Source: Spisula solida
Taxonomy: Eukaryota; Mollusca; Bivalvia; Venerida; Mactridae
NCBI GenBank assembly: GCA_947247005.1
Contig: OX365949.1
Span: forward strand, 5,404,001-5,468,000
Length of the DNA: 64,000 nucleotides
Direction of reading: 5' to 3'
The stretch's first letter is position 1; each line of letters opens with the position of its first letter. The position numbers and the translations under genes were made by a program. Positions 23,274 to 35,300 of the stretch are shown here, in pieces. The notes beneath the pieces were generated by a model. It searched no databases. It saw only the letters and a list, made by a program, of their open reading frames with translations, and had not been told where the DNA came from.

Positions 23274-24300
23274 GCTCATCTGATTTTTGCAAAAAAAGAT
23301 GAGTTATTGTCATTATTTGATCGTCGTCGGCGTTGCATGGTTAAGTTTTATGTTTAGGTAACATTTTTTCATAAACTATCAAAGCTATTGCTTTGAAACT
23401 TGCAACACTTGTTCACCATCAATACCTGAGCCTGTAAAGCAAGACCCATAACTCTGATCTGCATTTAGTAAGAATTATTGACCCTTTTTGGACTTAGAAA
23501 ATAAAATGCCTTGTTTAAGTTAAGCATTCAGGTCCACTTTTCTCCTAAACTATCAGAGTTATTGCTTTCAACTTTCAACACTTGTTCACCATCAATACCT
23601 GACAATGTCAAGAAAGACTCATAACTCTGATATGCATTTTGGATGAGTTATTGCCCCTTATTGGACTTACAAAATTCCTTTGTTAAGTTTTGTGTTTAGG
23701 TCCACTTTTCTCATACACTATGTGGGCTATTGCTTTGAAACCTTCAACACGTGTTCACCATCAACATCTGGCCATGTCAAACAAGAACCAGAACTCTGAT
23801 CTGCATTTTGCATGAGTTATTGCCCCTTATCGGACTTAGAACATTTCTTGGTTAAGTTTTGTGTTTAGATCCACTTTTCTCATACACTATGTGGGCTATT
23901 GCTTTGAAACTTTCAATACTTGTTCACCATCAACATCTGACCATGTCAAGCCAGAACCATAACTCTGATATTTATTTTTGCAAGGGTTATTGCCCCTTTT
24001 TCGACTTAGTAAAGTCCTTGGTTAAGTTTTGTGTTTAGGTCCACTTTTCTCCTAAACTATCTGAGTTATTGCTTTGGAACTTTCAACACTTTATCACCAT
24101 CAATACCTGACCATGTCAAGCATGACCCATAATTCTGATCAGCATTTTGCAAGAGCTATTGCCCCCTTTTTTCACCATCAATCCCTCACTTTTTTAAGCA
24201 AGACTCGTAGCACTGCCCTACTTTATGCAAGGGTAATGTGCCTTTTTTACAGTGCCAATGATCAGATGAGCGTCTGCACCCGCAAGGCGGTGCTCTTGTT
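23274..24300 (+). repeat. Five degenerate ~170-bp tandem monomers with inverted ends (copy 1)
   Basis: The recurring core is 'CTAT(C/G)...G(C/T)TATTGCTTTGAAACTT' followed by 'TTCACCATCAA' and 'TTATTG(A/C)CCC', starting near 23381, 23553, 23718, 23888 and 24057. The array is bracketed by GCTCATCTGAT (23274-23284) and its complement ATCAGATGAGC (24261-24271). Such arrays are familiar from mollusc genomes, but I cannot name the family. Confidence 0.7.
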
Positions 24301-24578
24301 ACTTTTCCAACCACTAAGACCGTCATCTTCAATAAAATAGGTCTTGAAATGTCCTACTATGGGGAGGGGTATTCGAAATAACCCCTTGGCCACAAGACTA
24401 GTACAATGTACATTTACCCCCGCCCGATCGTTGGGTCGCAAGTTGGCTATTACACTCTGGTCCAAAGGCAGCATCGGAGCCTTGGTATTTGAAAGTGTTG
24501 ATCCTTTCAGGTACCCTTTCATACATATTGGTAAAGTTGAGCATGTGGGTCATTATTGCTCAGAGAAATTTAGCAGTG

Positions 24579-24650
24579 GCGTAGACGGTGATCAAACCCG
24601 TGACCTCTCGATCTCAGAGTGTAGGCGCTACATCTTAGCCACCGCTCTCC
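24579..24650 (-). mobile_element. tRNA-derived SINE head (copy 1)
   Basis: The minus strand reads GTGGCTAAGATGTAGCGCC (A-box-like) and GGGTTTGATCACC (B-box-like) with an extended variable region, suggesting a Leu/Ser-type tRNA ancestor. The SINE body may extend to about 24300. The acceptor and anticodon arms are not canonical. Confidence 0.55.
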
Positions 24651-26283
24651 TACATGCACTTCACACTTGACTTAATGCCCTGCCTTGAAATTACTTCTAA
24701 ATGCCGTCACTTATTCTTCAGCACCACATACCCACTGAGGATGTGACTATATCCTAACTGTTTCAAGAATAATAAAGGAGTCGGTAACTGACTTCCTAGT
24801 ATTCAGTATTGGGCTTAACTTCGACAGAAAACACTGGTTACATTGCTTTCCACTACAGTACAGTTTAACGAAAACGTATACATTGAACTCTTCTTCCCGG
24901 TCACTACTTCCTACTTCCAGATCCCTTAATACGTCACTTCCCTCTCAGGGGGGGGGGGGGGGGGGGGTATGTATGCACTTGCCTAAGCATGGCTACTTTT
25001 TTTACCAAGGTTGTCACATTGTATGTTAATTTATACACTTTCGTATTCTAATTTAAGTATTACACTGTCTCAATTCTAATTGGCAAAAGGTCAATATAAC
25101 GGATTGAAGTAAATTAGTTAACAAGGTATCACTCGGTTCAAAGCCCTTGCCTATGACCCAAGTGCCATATCTAGAAATATTTTATTATTTGATATATATC
25201 AAGACATTATTTTCAAATCCTGACCCAAGGGTCGTGCAGATGGTACCCCCCCCCCGAAAATTGACACCGAAAAATGACGACCGCAAACAATAACGATGTT
25301 TCAAAGATCATATGTATATGTGTATTTCTTCTTGATCTTTGGATGTATGCAAAAGATAATGATCACGATGCAATATTTTTGAAGTACAGGCGTTGATATA
25401 ATGTAATTTAAATTTTTAAAACCCAAATTTTCATTATGATAATGACATTTATTGATGTAGAATTAAACTTTAATAAAGCATACTTTATAGCTGATTACAA
25501 AATCAATGTACAATATCACATAATTGACCATGTCATATTGTCTCTAACAAAAATCGTTGTGTATCCACAAGAATTCATACTGTATCACACCACATTTTAT
25601 CTATGAAGTTCAATATAAATACATACATTTACAAGATAGTTCTAATTGAACAAACTATACAATGTCGATTTTCCTCCACATGTGGAGAAGTTGCTGGTAC
25701 CTTGTGGACGGGTAACTTATAGTTCTGATTTGGACACAAACACTACTGTCCAGCAAGACTAGTTAGTTGAATCTTCTGCATAATATAACTGAACCCAACA
25801 AACAAACATGAAAAAACTATGTTTCTATGTTCACAGTATTTGGATTGCTTAAAATTAAAATATCAAACTTGACAAGAGGGCCATGTGCCCCTGTATACAG
25901 ATCAAGCTTCTATTAAGTTTTGAGTGACTTAGTCGTAGTTTCATCGATAGTGTAGACTTTAGCATAATTTTAGAGTGTGCTAATTTATATTGTTATTGTT
26001 AACAGTGTGTTACCACAATGCTTCAGAAATAAAAAGTAACAAATGCCTATGCTGTCATAGTTTTGTTTTACTTATTTTCCATGGTCTTACCAACAGTATC
26101 ATGTTTAGGCATGTGGAAACTCTCTAGTCACTTTAGCTTGACACTAGTTCAACCCACAGGTAACTGTATCATAATAGCCCCAGCAAACAAAGTTCGCAAC
26201 CGGGTTATTTGGGGACAAAATCTATGCCACCAGCTCATATTTAAGAAAAAAACTTGTAAGTACCATAGAGGTCACACTTTTTA

Positions 26284-27310
26284 GCTCATCTGATTTTTGC
26301 AAAAAAAGATGAGTTATTGTCATTATTTGATCGTCGTCGGCGTTGCATGGTTAAGTTTTATGTTTAGGTAACATTTTTTCATAAACTATCAAAGCTATTG
26401 CTTTGAAACTTGCAACACTTGTTCACCATCAATACCTGAGCCTGTAAAGCAAGACCCATAACTCTGATCTGCATTTAGTAAGAATTATTGACCCTTTTTG
26501 GACTTAGAAAATAAAATGCCTTGTTTAAGTTAAGCATTCAGGTCCACTTTTCTCCTAAACTATCAGAGTTATTGCTTTCAACTTTCAACACTTGTTCACC
26601 ATCAATACCTGACAATGTCAAGAAAGACTCATAACTCTGATATGCATTTTGGATGAGTTATTGCCCCTTATTGGACTTACAAAATTCCTTTGTTAAGTTT
26701 TGTGTTTAGGTCCACTTTTCTCATACACTATGTGGGCTATTGCTTTGAAACCTTCAACACGTGTTCACCATCAACATCTGGCCATGTCAAACAAGAACCA
26801 GAACTCTGATCTGCATTTTGCATGAGTTATTGCCCCTTATCGGACTTAGAACATTTCTTGGTTAAGTTTTGTGTTTAGATCCACTTTTCTCATACACTAT
26901 GTGGGCTATTGCTTTGAAACTTTCAATACTTGTTCACCATCAACATCTGACCATGTCAAGCCAGAACCATAACTCTGATATTTATTTTTGCAAGGGTTAT
27001 TGCCCCTTTTTCGACTTAGTAAAGTCCTTGGTTAAGTTTTGTGTTTAGGTCCACTTTTCTCCTAAACTATCTGAGTTATTGCTTTGGAACTTTCAACACT
27101 TTATCACCATCAATACCTGACCATGTCAAGCATGACCCATAATTCTGATCAGCATTTTGCAAGAGCTATTGCCCCCTTTTTTCACCATCAATCCCTCACT
27201 TTTTTAAGCAAGACTCGTAGCACTGCCCTACTTTATGCAAGGGTAATGTGCCTTTTTTACAGTGCCAATGATCAGATGAGCGTCTGCACCCGCAAGGCGG
27301 TGCTCTTGTT
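26284..27310 (+). repeat. ~170-bp tandem monomers (copy 2)
   Basis: Second copy of the array described at 23274-24300, at an offset of 3010 bp. Confidence 0.7.
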
Positions 27311-27588
27311 ACTTTTCCAACCACTAAGACCGTCATCTTCAATAAAATAGGTCTTGAAATGTCCTACTATGGGGAGGGGTATTCGAAATAACCCCTTGGC
27401 CACAAGACTAGTACAATGTACATTTACCCCCGCCCGATCGTTGGGTCGCAAGTTGGCTATTACACTCTGGTCCAAAGGCAGCATCGGAGCCTTGGTATTT
27501 GAAAGTGTTGATCCTTTCAGGTACCCTTTCATACATATTGGTAAAGTTGAGCATGTGGGTCATTATTGCTCAGAGAAATTTAGCAGTG

Positions 27589-27660
27589 GCGTAGACGGTG
27601 ATCAAACCCGTGACCTCTCGATCTCAGAGTGTAGGCGCTACATCTTAGCCACCGCTCTCC
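27589..27660 (-). mobile_element. tRNA-derived SINE head (copy 2)
   Basis: Second copy of the element at 24579-24650, at an offset of 3010 bp. Confidence 0.55.
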
Positions 27661-28362
27661 TACATGCACTTCACACTTGACTTAATGCCCTGCCTTGAAA
27701 TTACTTCTAAATGCCGTCACTTATTCTTCAGCACCACATACCCACTGAGGATGTGACTATATCCTAACTGTTTCAAGAATAATAAAGGAGTCGGTAACTG
27801 ACTTCCTAGTATTCAGTATTGGGCTTAACTTCGACAGAAAACACTGGTTACATTGCTTTCCACTACAGTACAGTTTAACGAAAACGTATACATTGAACTC
27901 TTCTTCCCGGTCACTACTTCCTACTTCCAGATCCCTTAATACGTCACTTCCCTCTCAGGGGGGGGGGGGGGGGGGGTATGTATGCACTTGCCTAAGCATG
28001 GCTACTTTTTTTACCAAGGTTGTCACATTGTATGTTAATTTATACACTTTCGTATTCTAATTTAAGTATTACACTGTCTCAATTCTAATTGGCAAAAGGT
28101 CAATATAACGGATTGAAGTAAATTAGTTAACAAGGTATCACTCGGTTCAAAGCCCTTGCCTATGACCCAAGTGCCATATCTAGAAATATTTTATTATTTG
28201 ATATATATCAAGACATTATTTTCAAATCCTGACCCAAGGGTCGTGCAGATGGTACCCCCCCCCCCCCGAAAATTGACACCGAAAAATGACGACCGCAAAC
28301 AATAACGATGTTTCAAAGATCATATGTATATGTGTATTTCTTCTTGATCTTTGGATGTATGC

Positions 28363-29359
28363 AAACATCGCGTATAAATTACAGTTGGTCGAACTACGGA
28401 GATCGCCCGGCTATACTCCTGCAAAATTTCGGCAAAATCACGGGTATAGTCACGGCAGTGCGGGGACATCGGAAAGGTTAAAACACGGGACTGTACCTCT
28501 GCTATTCCCCGCCCTTCCCCGGGGTTGGAGGCGTGGTTTTAATTGTCTGGTGCATTACGACAAACATGAGGAGCATATTTGTTTTTCGGTACTGTTTATG
28601 CTCCAGAGTGTCTATTTTGAAATCGGAGAATGTGCTTTCTTGTAGGAAGGTTGGTAGTATGTTAGATGCCCCACATACATTTGAACTCTGTTGAACATCC
28701 AATATAATCTTTAGGTATTTCTCCTTCGTGTATCAATGTCAATTTAAATGGTAAAGTCACAACCTTACATATACTACGTAGAGCTCTGCTTCTCAGGTGA
28801 GCTATTTATCTTGTTTCTTAACGTGACAGGTTGCGTGAAATTAATTAATTAACGAATGTAACTTCGACTATCTATAGTGTTTGATGTATAACAAGTTGGA
28901 TTTGTAGTTGACATGATCATTTGTACATGGTACGATTGATATACATTTAATTCGAAACATGTATGTCATTGAATAGTGCAGGTATAGTACGGTAAATTTG
29001 ACATGATCCTGACCTTTAAGAATATATTACAAGGTTCTTGCAAGAACTATATAACTTTCCGCGAGCAAATCGTGAAATATTAGTCCTTCAGATTTCTGTT
29101 TATATTACACATCGAGCATCTTCGTGATACTCCCCGCTTATGAAAACATACAACATACATCAGCTGTTAAATTATGCTAAAAGAAGGTTGGGGGTCGTAT
29201 CAAATGTTCTGTACTATAATCAGATACTGTTAATGTACTCGAGTATTTTGTGTCACAGCGTATGGATTAAACAGCATTTCATGCATTTCCTATGAACCAT
29301 ATTTTGTCGTATTTCTTCAAGCGTCACAAGGGAGTGTTAAGTTCAATTGGATACCAAAA
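28363..29359. other. Upstream region of the first SLC22-like gene
   Basis: No coding exon recognised. Promoter and 5' UTR of the transporter gene should lie here, but I see no clear TATA box or initiator. The 28286-28645 frame that straddles the duplication end shows no domain. Confidence 0.4.
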
Positions 29360-32300
29360 ATGCAGTTTGATTTACTATACAAGGAGTTAGGAGAGTATGG
29401 TTGCATGCAGCGCTGGGTGGTCTGGGTTGCTTCGTCTGAAAGTATCTGGTCTGGACTTCTTCTTTTAACATCGTTCTTCGTTCTTGTGATGCCAGATCAT
29501 CGGTACGTATAGCCAATAGTTTCAAGATACGTTATTCACAAATTACACTGACTAAGGAACATTTCATAATGTTTTAAATTTTTTATTTTGGGCTTAACTC
29601 GAGTGCCAATTAGCCATATTGGGACTACCCAGTCACATTGTCCTGACACTGGACAACCGGGTTAGTTTTGAATGTAATGATTCATAACAGTGTGCTGAAT
29701 CTTTTAAAATCAATGACAAATTCCTCCTGTATTTGGTATGTGAGTGTCAGGGGGGTTCTCTTGAAAGGCTATCAATATCTGACCCTTGCATGTATTTTAA
29801 AGGGCGACTAAATGAGTTTGAAACGTAGAGCCGATCTAAGACGTGACTTCAGCTTGTTCGGCTTTGGTACATGAGCTATAATTATTGTCGACGGAAATAA
29901 CAGAAGAAACCAAAATCCTTGTTCATGTTTAAAGTTTGATACGCCAAAATGATCTTACTAAATAATGTATTTCACATTAGACAACTTAATATTTTAAAAA
30001 GTTTAAGTGTGACGCAACGAGATACAACTCAAAACATTAACTCTGTTACTAATTTCTATTCTATTGCTACATAGCCATTATCTGAGTTAAATGTATATGC
30101 ATGTAGAACCTTTGTTCCGCTGCATGGCATCTTTTTTAAGTATGTTATATCCAGTACAAACGTTTTGCTCTCCTTGTTGGAGGAACACACTATATCTATC
30201 TAAAGTATCTTTCTATCTATCTAACATGTACGAAAGCATAAGACCATCAAGCTATCGCACCACTCAAAAAGGGTAGCGAATATGGCCAGTATGAAATATG
30301 ACAGGCATATATGTGTGCCCCCACCCGGTTTTGAACCCGGGTCGCCAGATTAGACGGCAAGCGCGCTAACCATTGAGCTACGGAGGCCACATAACAATGA
30401 CTATATGTATACTTTAGATGCGCTATCCCTGGCTGGGAGAATGATACATACGCCATACAGAACGATCATCATCTTGCCGCCATTAACGGCACTATACCTG
30501 CAGCAGGTGAAGGTGATGACTTTCCTTACGATCAATGTCATTATTACAAAGTGGATGTCTCTGGAAACACTACATTAGTAGAATGTACAACGTGGGTATA
30601 TGACCAGTCCATTTTTCAAACTTCCCTGGCCGCCGATGTAAGTAACAACTATTCACTATTTATAAGATTGTCTAAACGGCCACCTAATAATGAGCGACAA
30701 TGTAGTCCTGAACTAAAATTTATATAATCTTATGGTCGTAATGAGTTATTTTAATTACATTTAGCACTTTCATTCGTACTTTCTTCAGGATGGTGATCTA
30801 TGTTAACTATTTATGTTCTTTCTTAAAATACGTATTATATGCTGTTCATCATCACACCCGTGATCTCCTTTTCTGTGGAGTGCTGTCCACCCTGTCCGAT
30901 CTATTCCTATATCTTTTAAGCTAAATATGGTATGTGGTGGTGCCATCATGAAGTCTAACGCACAGATGGTGAACTTTGCTGGGATATTTGTTGGTTCATT
31001 CGTTACTGGGATTATCTCAGATAAGTAAGTCAAGAAATCGTAGATTATCTACACTGTATTTAGCACTTAGCCTGATTGTATCTTTTTTCGAATGAAGTTT
31101 GATATATATGAATAATACAATAATTGTTATTGCCATTTAGCATTATTATTTATTGTTCGTAAAATCAATTCATATGTAAAAAATAGAGATGGCAACGAGT
31201 ACTAAAATCGGTACTCGGGTACTCGGTCAGTCTTCCGATCGAGTACTCGGGTACTCGGAAAACTATAAATGTGAATGATATTTGGGACACAGAAATGTTG
31301 TACTGCAAACGTGCGTGTTCAACTTCAAATGAACATCGTATATGCCTGTCCGTTCTGTTCAGTAGATCGGTAGAAGAATGTTGAAACAATAAAAACTAAC
31401 AAAAAGAACAACTATCGTGTTAATGCAGTTTAACTTATAGTCACGGATTTCTGTGTTATAGTCAATAACGCTAGAAAATAGAACAATAACACATAAACAA
31501 CTAAAGGGGGAATACTCTTATCAACCGGTGACATAGTAATATTTACACAGCGTGACGCATGGGAGTTATCGTTCTTTCATATACGCTTGAGAACGATTAT
31601 AATTTCAAGTAATATTTTATTAATTTCTTCATCGAATGTCATACCTAATAAACAATAACTACCAATTAAAGATCGATGACAATTAATCGGATTGATTTCA
31701 ACAAAAGAATCCCAAGCTACGTGTCATAAACAAATTAACAGACGATGATTGACATGTCTATTAGCGACCGGGTAGCGGCGATTAAGGATTGGTGACACGT
31801 TGTTAATTGTAATTTTAGTAGACCAGATAACACTTGGACACGTTCTGTACAAGACAAGATTAACAATTATTTATTTTTTTTCCGAGTACTCGAATACTGA
31901 TTTTGATATTCGATAATCGGACCTTTGAACGAGTACCCGAGTACTCGGGTACTCGTTGCCATCCCTAGTAAAAAAGGAGGACGTAGCACTACAGACACAC
32001 TATAAATATTAAATGAAATACACAGAACATATATCTCATTCGAGATATGACCTATTGACACAATTCAAATTGTTGTTAAAAGAAAGTTGCTGATTTGTAG
32101 TACATATAATAAATGCAGTTACGATTGCCATCAAATGTGGTATGCATGGTCCTTAAAGGTCGGATATGATTTGTGCGACAAACAAAAACACCAAACGAAA
32201 TTTAGGTTACGTCTTAACTAAAACATTCATAGAATGAATTGTGAATATTAATGCTATTCGGACTGGTAAGTGATTTCCGTTTTCCTAACACATATCATCA

Positions 32301-35300
32301 ACGTAATCATCATACAGGATTGGTAGAAAAAGAACAATGTGTGTCTCGTTAAGTCTGATATTCTGCTGTTCATTGGCCATGGCTTGGGGTCCAAACTACA
32401 TAGTCTTTGTTGCGCTAACATTCATGGTAGGATTCCTAAATGTAGGGTTTTGGATGCCATCATTTGTTATTTGTAAGTATCGTTTTGTTGACCATTGCCT
32501 ATAGCCTACCAACGAACAGTTTAATCTGTATCATTCAATTCTGTGATGTTTAGAACATTCTCATATTCCGATATTTATACGTGATGTTGTGTCTTAGGGA
32601 GAAGTGTGGGAGGCACAGAATAGTGAACTTGATATTCCTTGTAATATTTTATTTTATAATCATGTGGTATTGTTATTCATAGTATCTTCATAGTATCTTA
32701 AATTAAAATACACTTCTCATTTGAAACAAGTAGCTATTACCTGTGTACTGGAACATGCCTTAAGTTTATCGCGATATGACTGCTTTTAGTGATGCTTAAG
32801 CCCCCATTTCAGGGATTGCGAAGGCCACGATAATATTGCACACAAGGCGGGATTCAAACTACCGCTCTTCGGCAAGAAATAAATACTAAGAGTAGGTCAT
32901 AATGTTGCACAAAGAAATCGCAAATGTGATTAGATATGTCTAATATTTTCAATGTATTTAATTGAAGGTATGGAATTTGTCGGACCATCTCACCGAAGGT
33001 TTGCTGGTTTTTTAGGATCATTTATGGCAACATTCGGGTTTATACTTCTATCTGCATTGGCGTATGGTATAAGAGATTGGAGCATGCTGCTTATAGTAGC
33101 ATCAGGATTTGGCGTGATTTATTTCCCACTCTGGTTGTAAGTTATTATGTTTGGCAGTCCAATAATTTGGTATCTAAACTTAATTGAAACCACTTATAAA
33201 GTAGCATCGGTAAATACGTATACTGATTTAAAACAGTTTTAACAACTTCCCCTTTACTTCTTATTAACCGCAGACTATTATTAATGTCAGGGATCTGAAT
33301 GCCTTATACAAGATCCACTAGTAGAAGGTCAACGAATATACACATACAAGACAATACAAGATCCACTAGTAGAAGGTCAACGAATATACACATACAAGAC
33401 AATACAAGATCCACTAGTAGAAGGTCAACGAATATACACATACAAGACAATACAAGATCCACTAGTAGAAGGTCAACGAATATACACATACAAGACAATA
33501 CAAGATCCACAAGTAGAAGGTTAACGAATATACACATACAAGACAAAAGGAATCGCTTTGCAGTATTTGGAACTTTTGCATTGGCTTTTGTAAAACCACA
33601 ACTGCAATGCTTAGGTCACATTTGCCCTGCAAGCTCCTGATGAGCTCCGTACGAGTTGATTTTGGCAAACTCGCATGGCGGCCTTACGGAGCCCGTATGG
33701 ACACCGAAGACTCGAACAAATAACGTACGGATTTTCTTAACTTGAAGAGCATCGTACGGATATCGCACGAGTGAATCTCTATAGATCGTTCGTGGTCCGT
33801 ACGAGCTGTGACCAGACGCTACGAACATACAAAAACCGTTAGGATTTCAAAAATTGTGAACTCCTTCGAGTTGAAAATTCGTACGGATATCGTACGAGCT
33901 TTGTGACCGTAGCATACATTCGGACTGTACTAATAAATGATATGCATGGTGAAAGTGGCTAAAACTGAGGCTTATGAGTAACATATCCTCATACACCAGT
34001 GGTTAGTCAAGTTTCTGATTTTTGTATTAGAATTATACGTTACTAGACGAGAGTGAATGAAGTACTAAAATTATGATGAAAAGATGGACATTGTACTTAC
34101 TTCAGAAAACGTCTGTTTCCCGAGTCTGTCAGATGGTTGAGCAGTAGAGGAAAGAAGAAGGAAGCTAAGGAAGTTATGCAGATATGGGGGAATTGGAACA
34201 ATGTAAAATTGTCCGAGGGTTTCTATGAACAAGTGATGATTAATGAAGACACCCAACAGGAAGTACAAGGGAACATCTGGAATATGTTTTCCACCAAAGT
34301 TCTCGCTATACGAACAACAATTATATTTCTGATTTGGTAAGGATACCGCAATACAAATGTATGTATAATGGCAGCATTTTCTCAAACCTAAACCACATTG
34401 TTTTTTATAATTTGAATTATTGACAGATAACTATTTATCACATAAATACATTGATCTTCCGTGTGAGAACAAATGACAGAACAATGTTCTCTAACACGTG
34501 TAATAACAAATGCGTGACATCAACAGCTTTTCAGTGAGAAAACGTAACATCGTCGGTTAAATTCGTTATTTCTGACGTAGTTTTGACTCGGTTACTATGT
34601 TAATCTGATAAAAAACACCCACCACTCGTTGTCTTTGGGATCAACAGTTCTTAAACTCGTCACGAAAACAAAGTATTAAGCTCGCCAAAGGCTCGCTTAA
34701 TGACCAGTGTTCTCAAGGCTCGTTGAAGAACTGTTGATCTCCAAAGACAACTCTGTCGTATCCTATATTTGTTCAATATTGATTGATACGGACATACATT
34801 TGTAATTCGTAAAATGTCAACTTACGTCTGTGCAATTGTTGAAAGAAGATAATAGAAAATCGGACAATGCAGCACTCAACATAACCAGCCGAGCACAAAA
34901 AACATAGAAACATCACATTGCACACTTACAAGGCACAATAAATTTCTTTGTTCTTTAAAGAATAAAATCGGCACCACTGAAAACAAAATGTTACTTTCGA
35001 CAGGTTATTCGTATGCCTTGGATACTATGGTTTGTCTTTTAACGCTGGGGATTTAGGAACAGATTTATACCTCAATTTTATGTTACAATCAGTCATAGAA
35101 CTTCCAGGGATCGGACTATGTGTTCTACTGCTGGATCGTATCGGCCGGAAACCAGTGATGGCGGGAAGTATGTTGATTGGTGGAGTGGCTCTTGCAGGAA
35201 CTATCCTGACATTGATGTACTTACCAGGTATACAGTCTAGTTTATTTGTATTTACGAGGATGGTATGTTATTACGTGTAACGATCCTCTATACTGAACAC

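Larger units (their letters stand above)
22341..25350. repeat. Tandem duplication, copy 1 (3010 bp)
   Basis: The block starting AAAAGATAATGATCACGATG and ending GATCTTTGGATGTATGC recurs immediately at 25351-28362. It holds AT-rich unique sequence, the 170-bp tandem array (23274-24300), a tRNA-like SINE head (24579-24650), a run of 20 G (24948-24967) and a run of 10 C (25246-25255). No gene is recognised in it. Confidence 0.95.
25351..28362. repeat. Tandem duplication, copy 2 (3012 bp)
   Basis: Line-by-line comparison with 22341-25350 shows the same sequence throughout. The only differences I found are 19 instead of 20 G (27958-27976) and 13 instead of 10 C (28255-28267), which account for the 2-bp length difference. 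Confidence 0.95.

Noticed and set aside
24074..24670. 88- and 108-codon frames, duplicated at 27084-27680
   Set aside because: They lie across repeat monomers and a SINE-like head; no domain. Their duplication only reflects the 3-kb tandem copy.
28286..28645. 119-codon frame starting in the end of duplication copy 2
   Set aside because: No recognisable domain; crosses the duplication breakpoint, so it is a chance frame.
30317..30387. Functional tRNA gene
   Set aside because: The acceptor stem and T-arm pair, but the anticodon arm and T-loop have wrong sizes and the D-stem has a mismatch.
33299..33640. 113-codon frame with five 16-residue repeats
   Set aside because: Lies in an intron of paralogue A and is entirely the 48-bp minisatellite.
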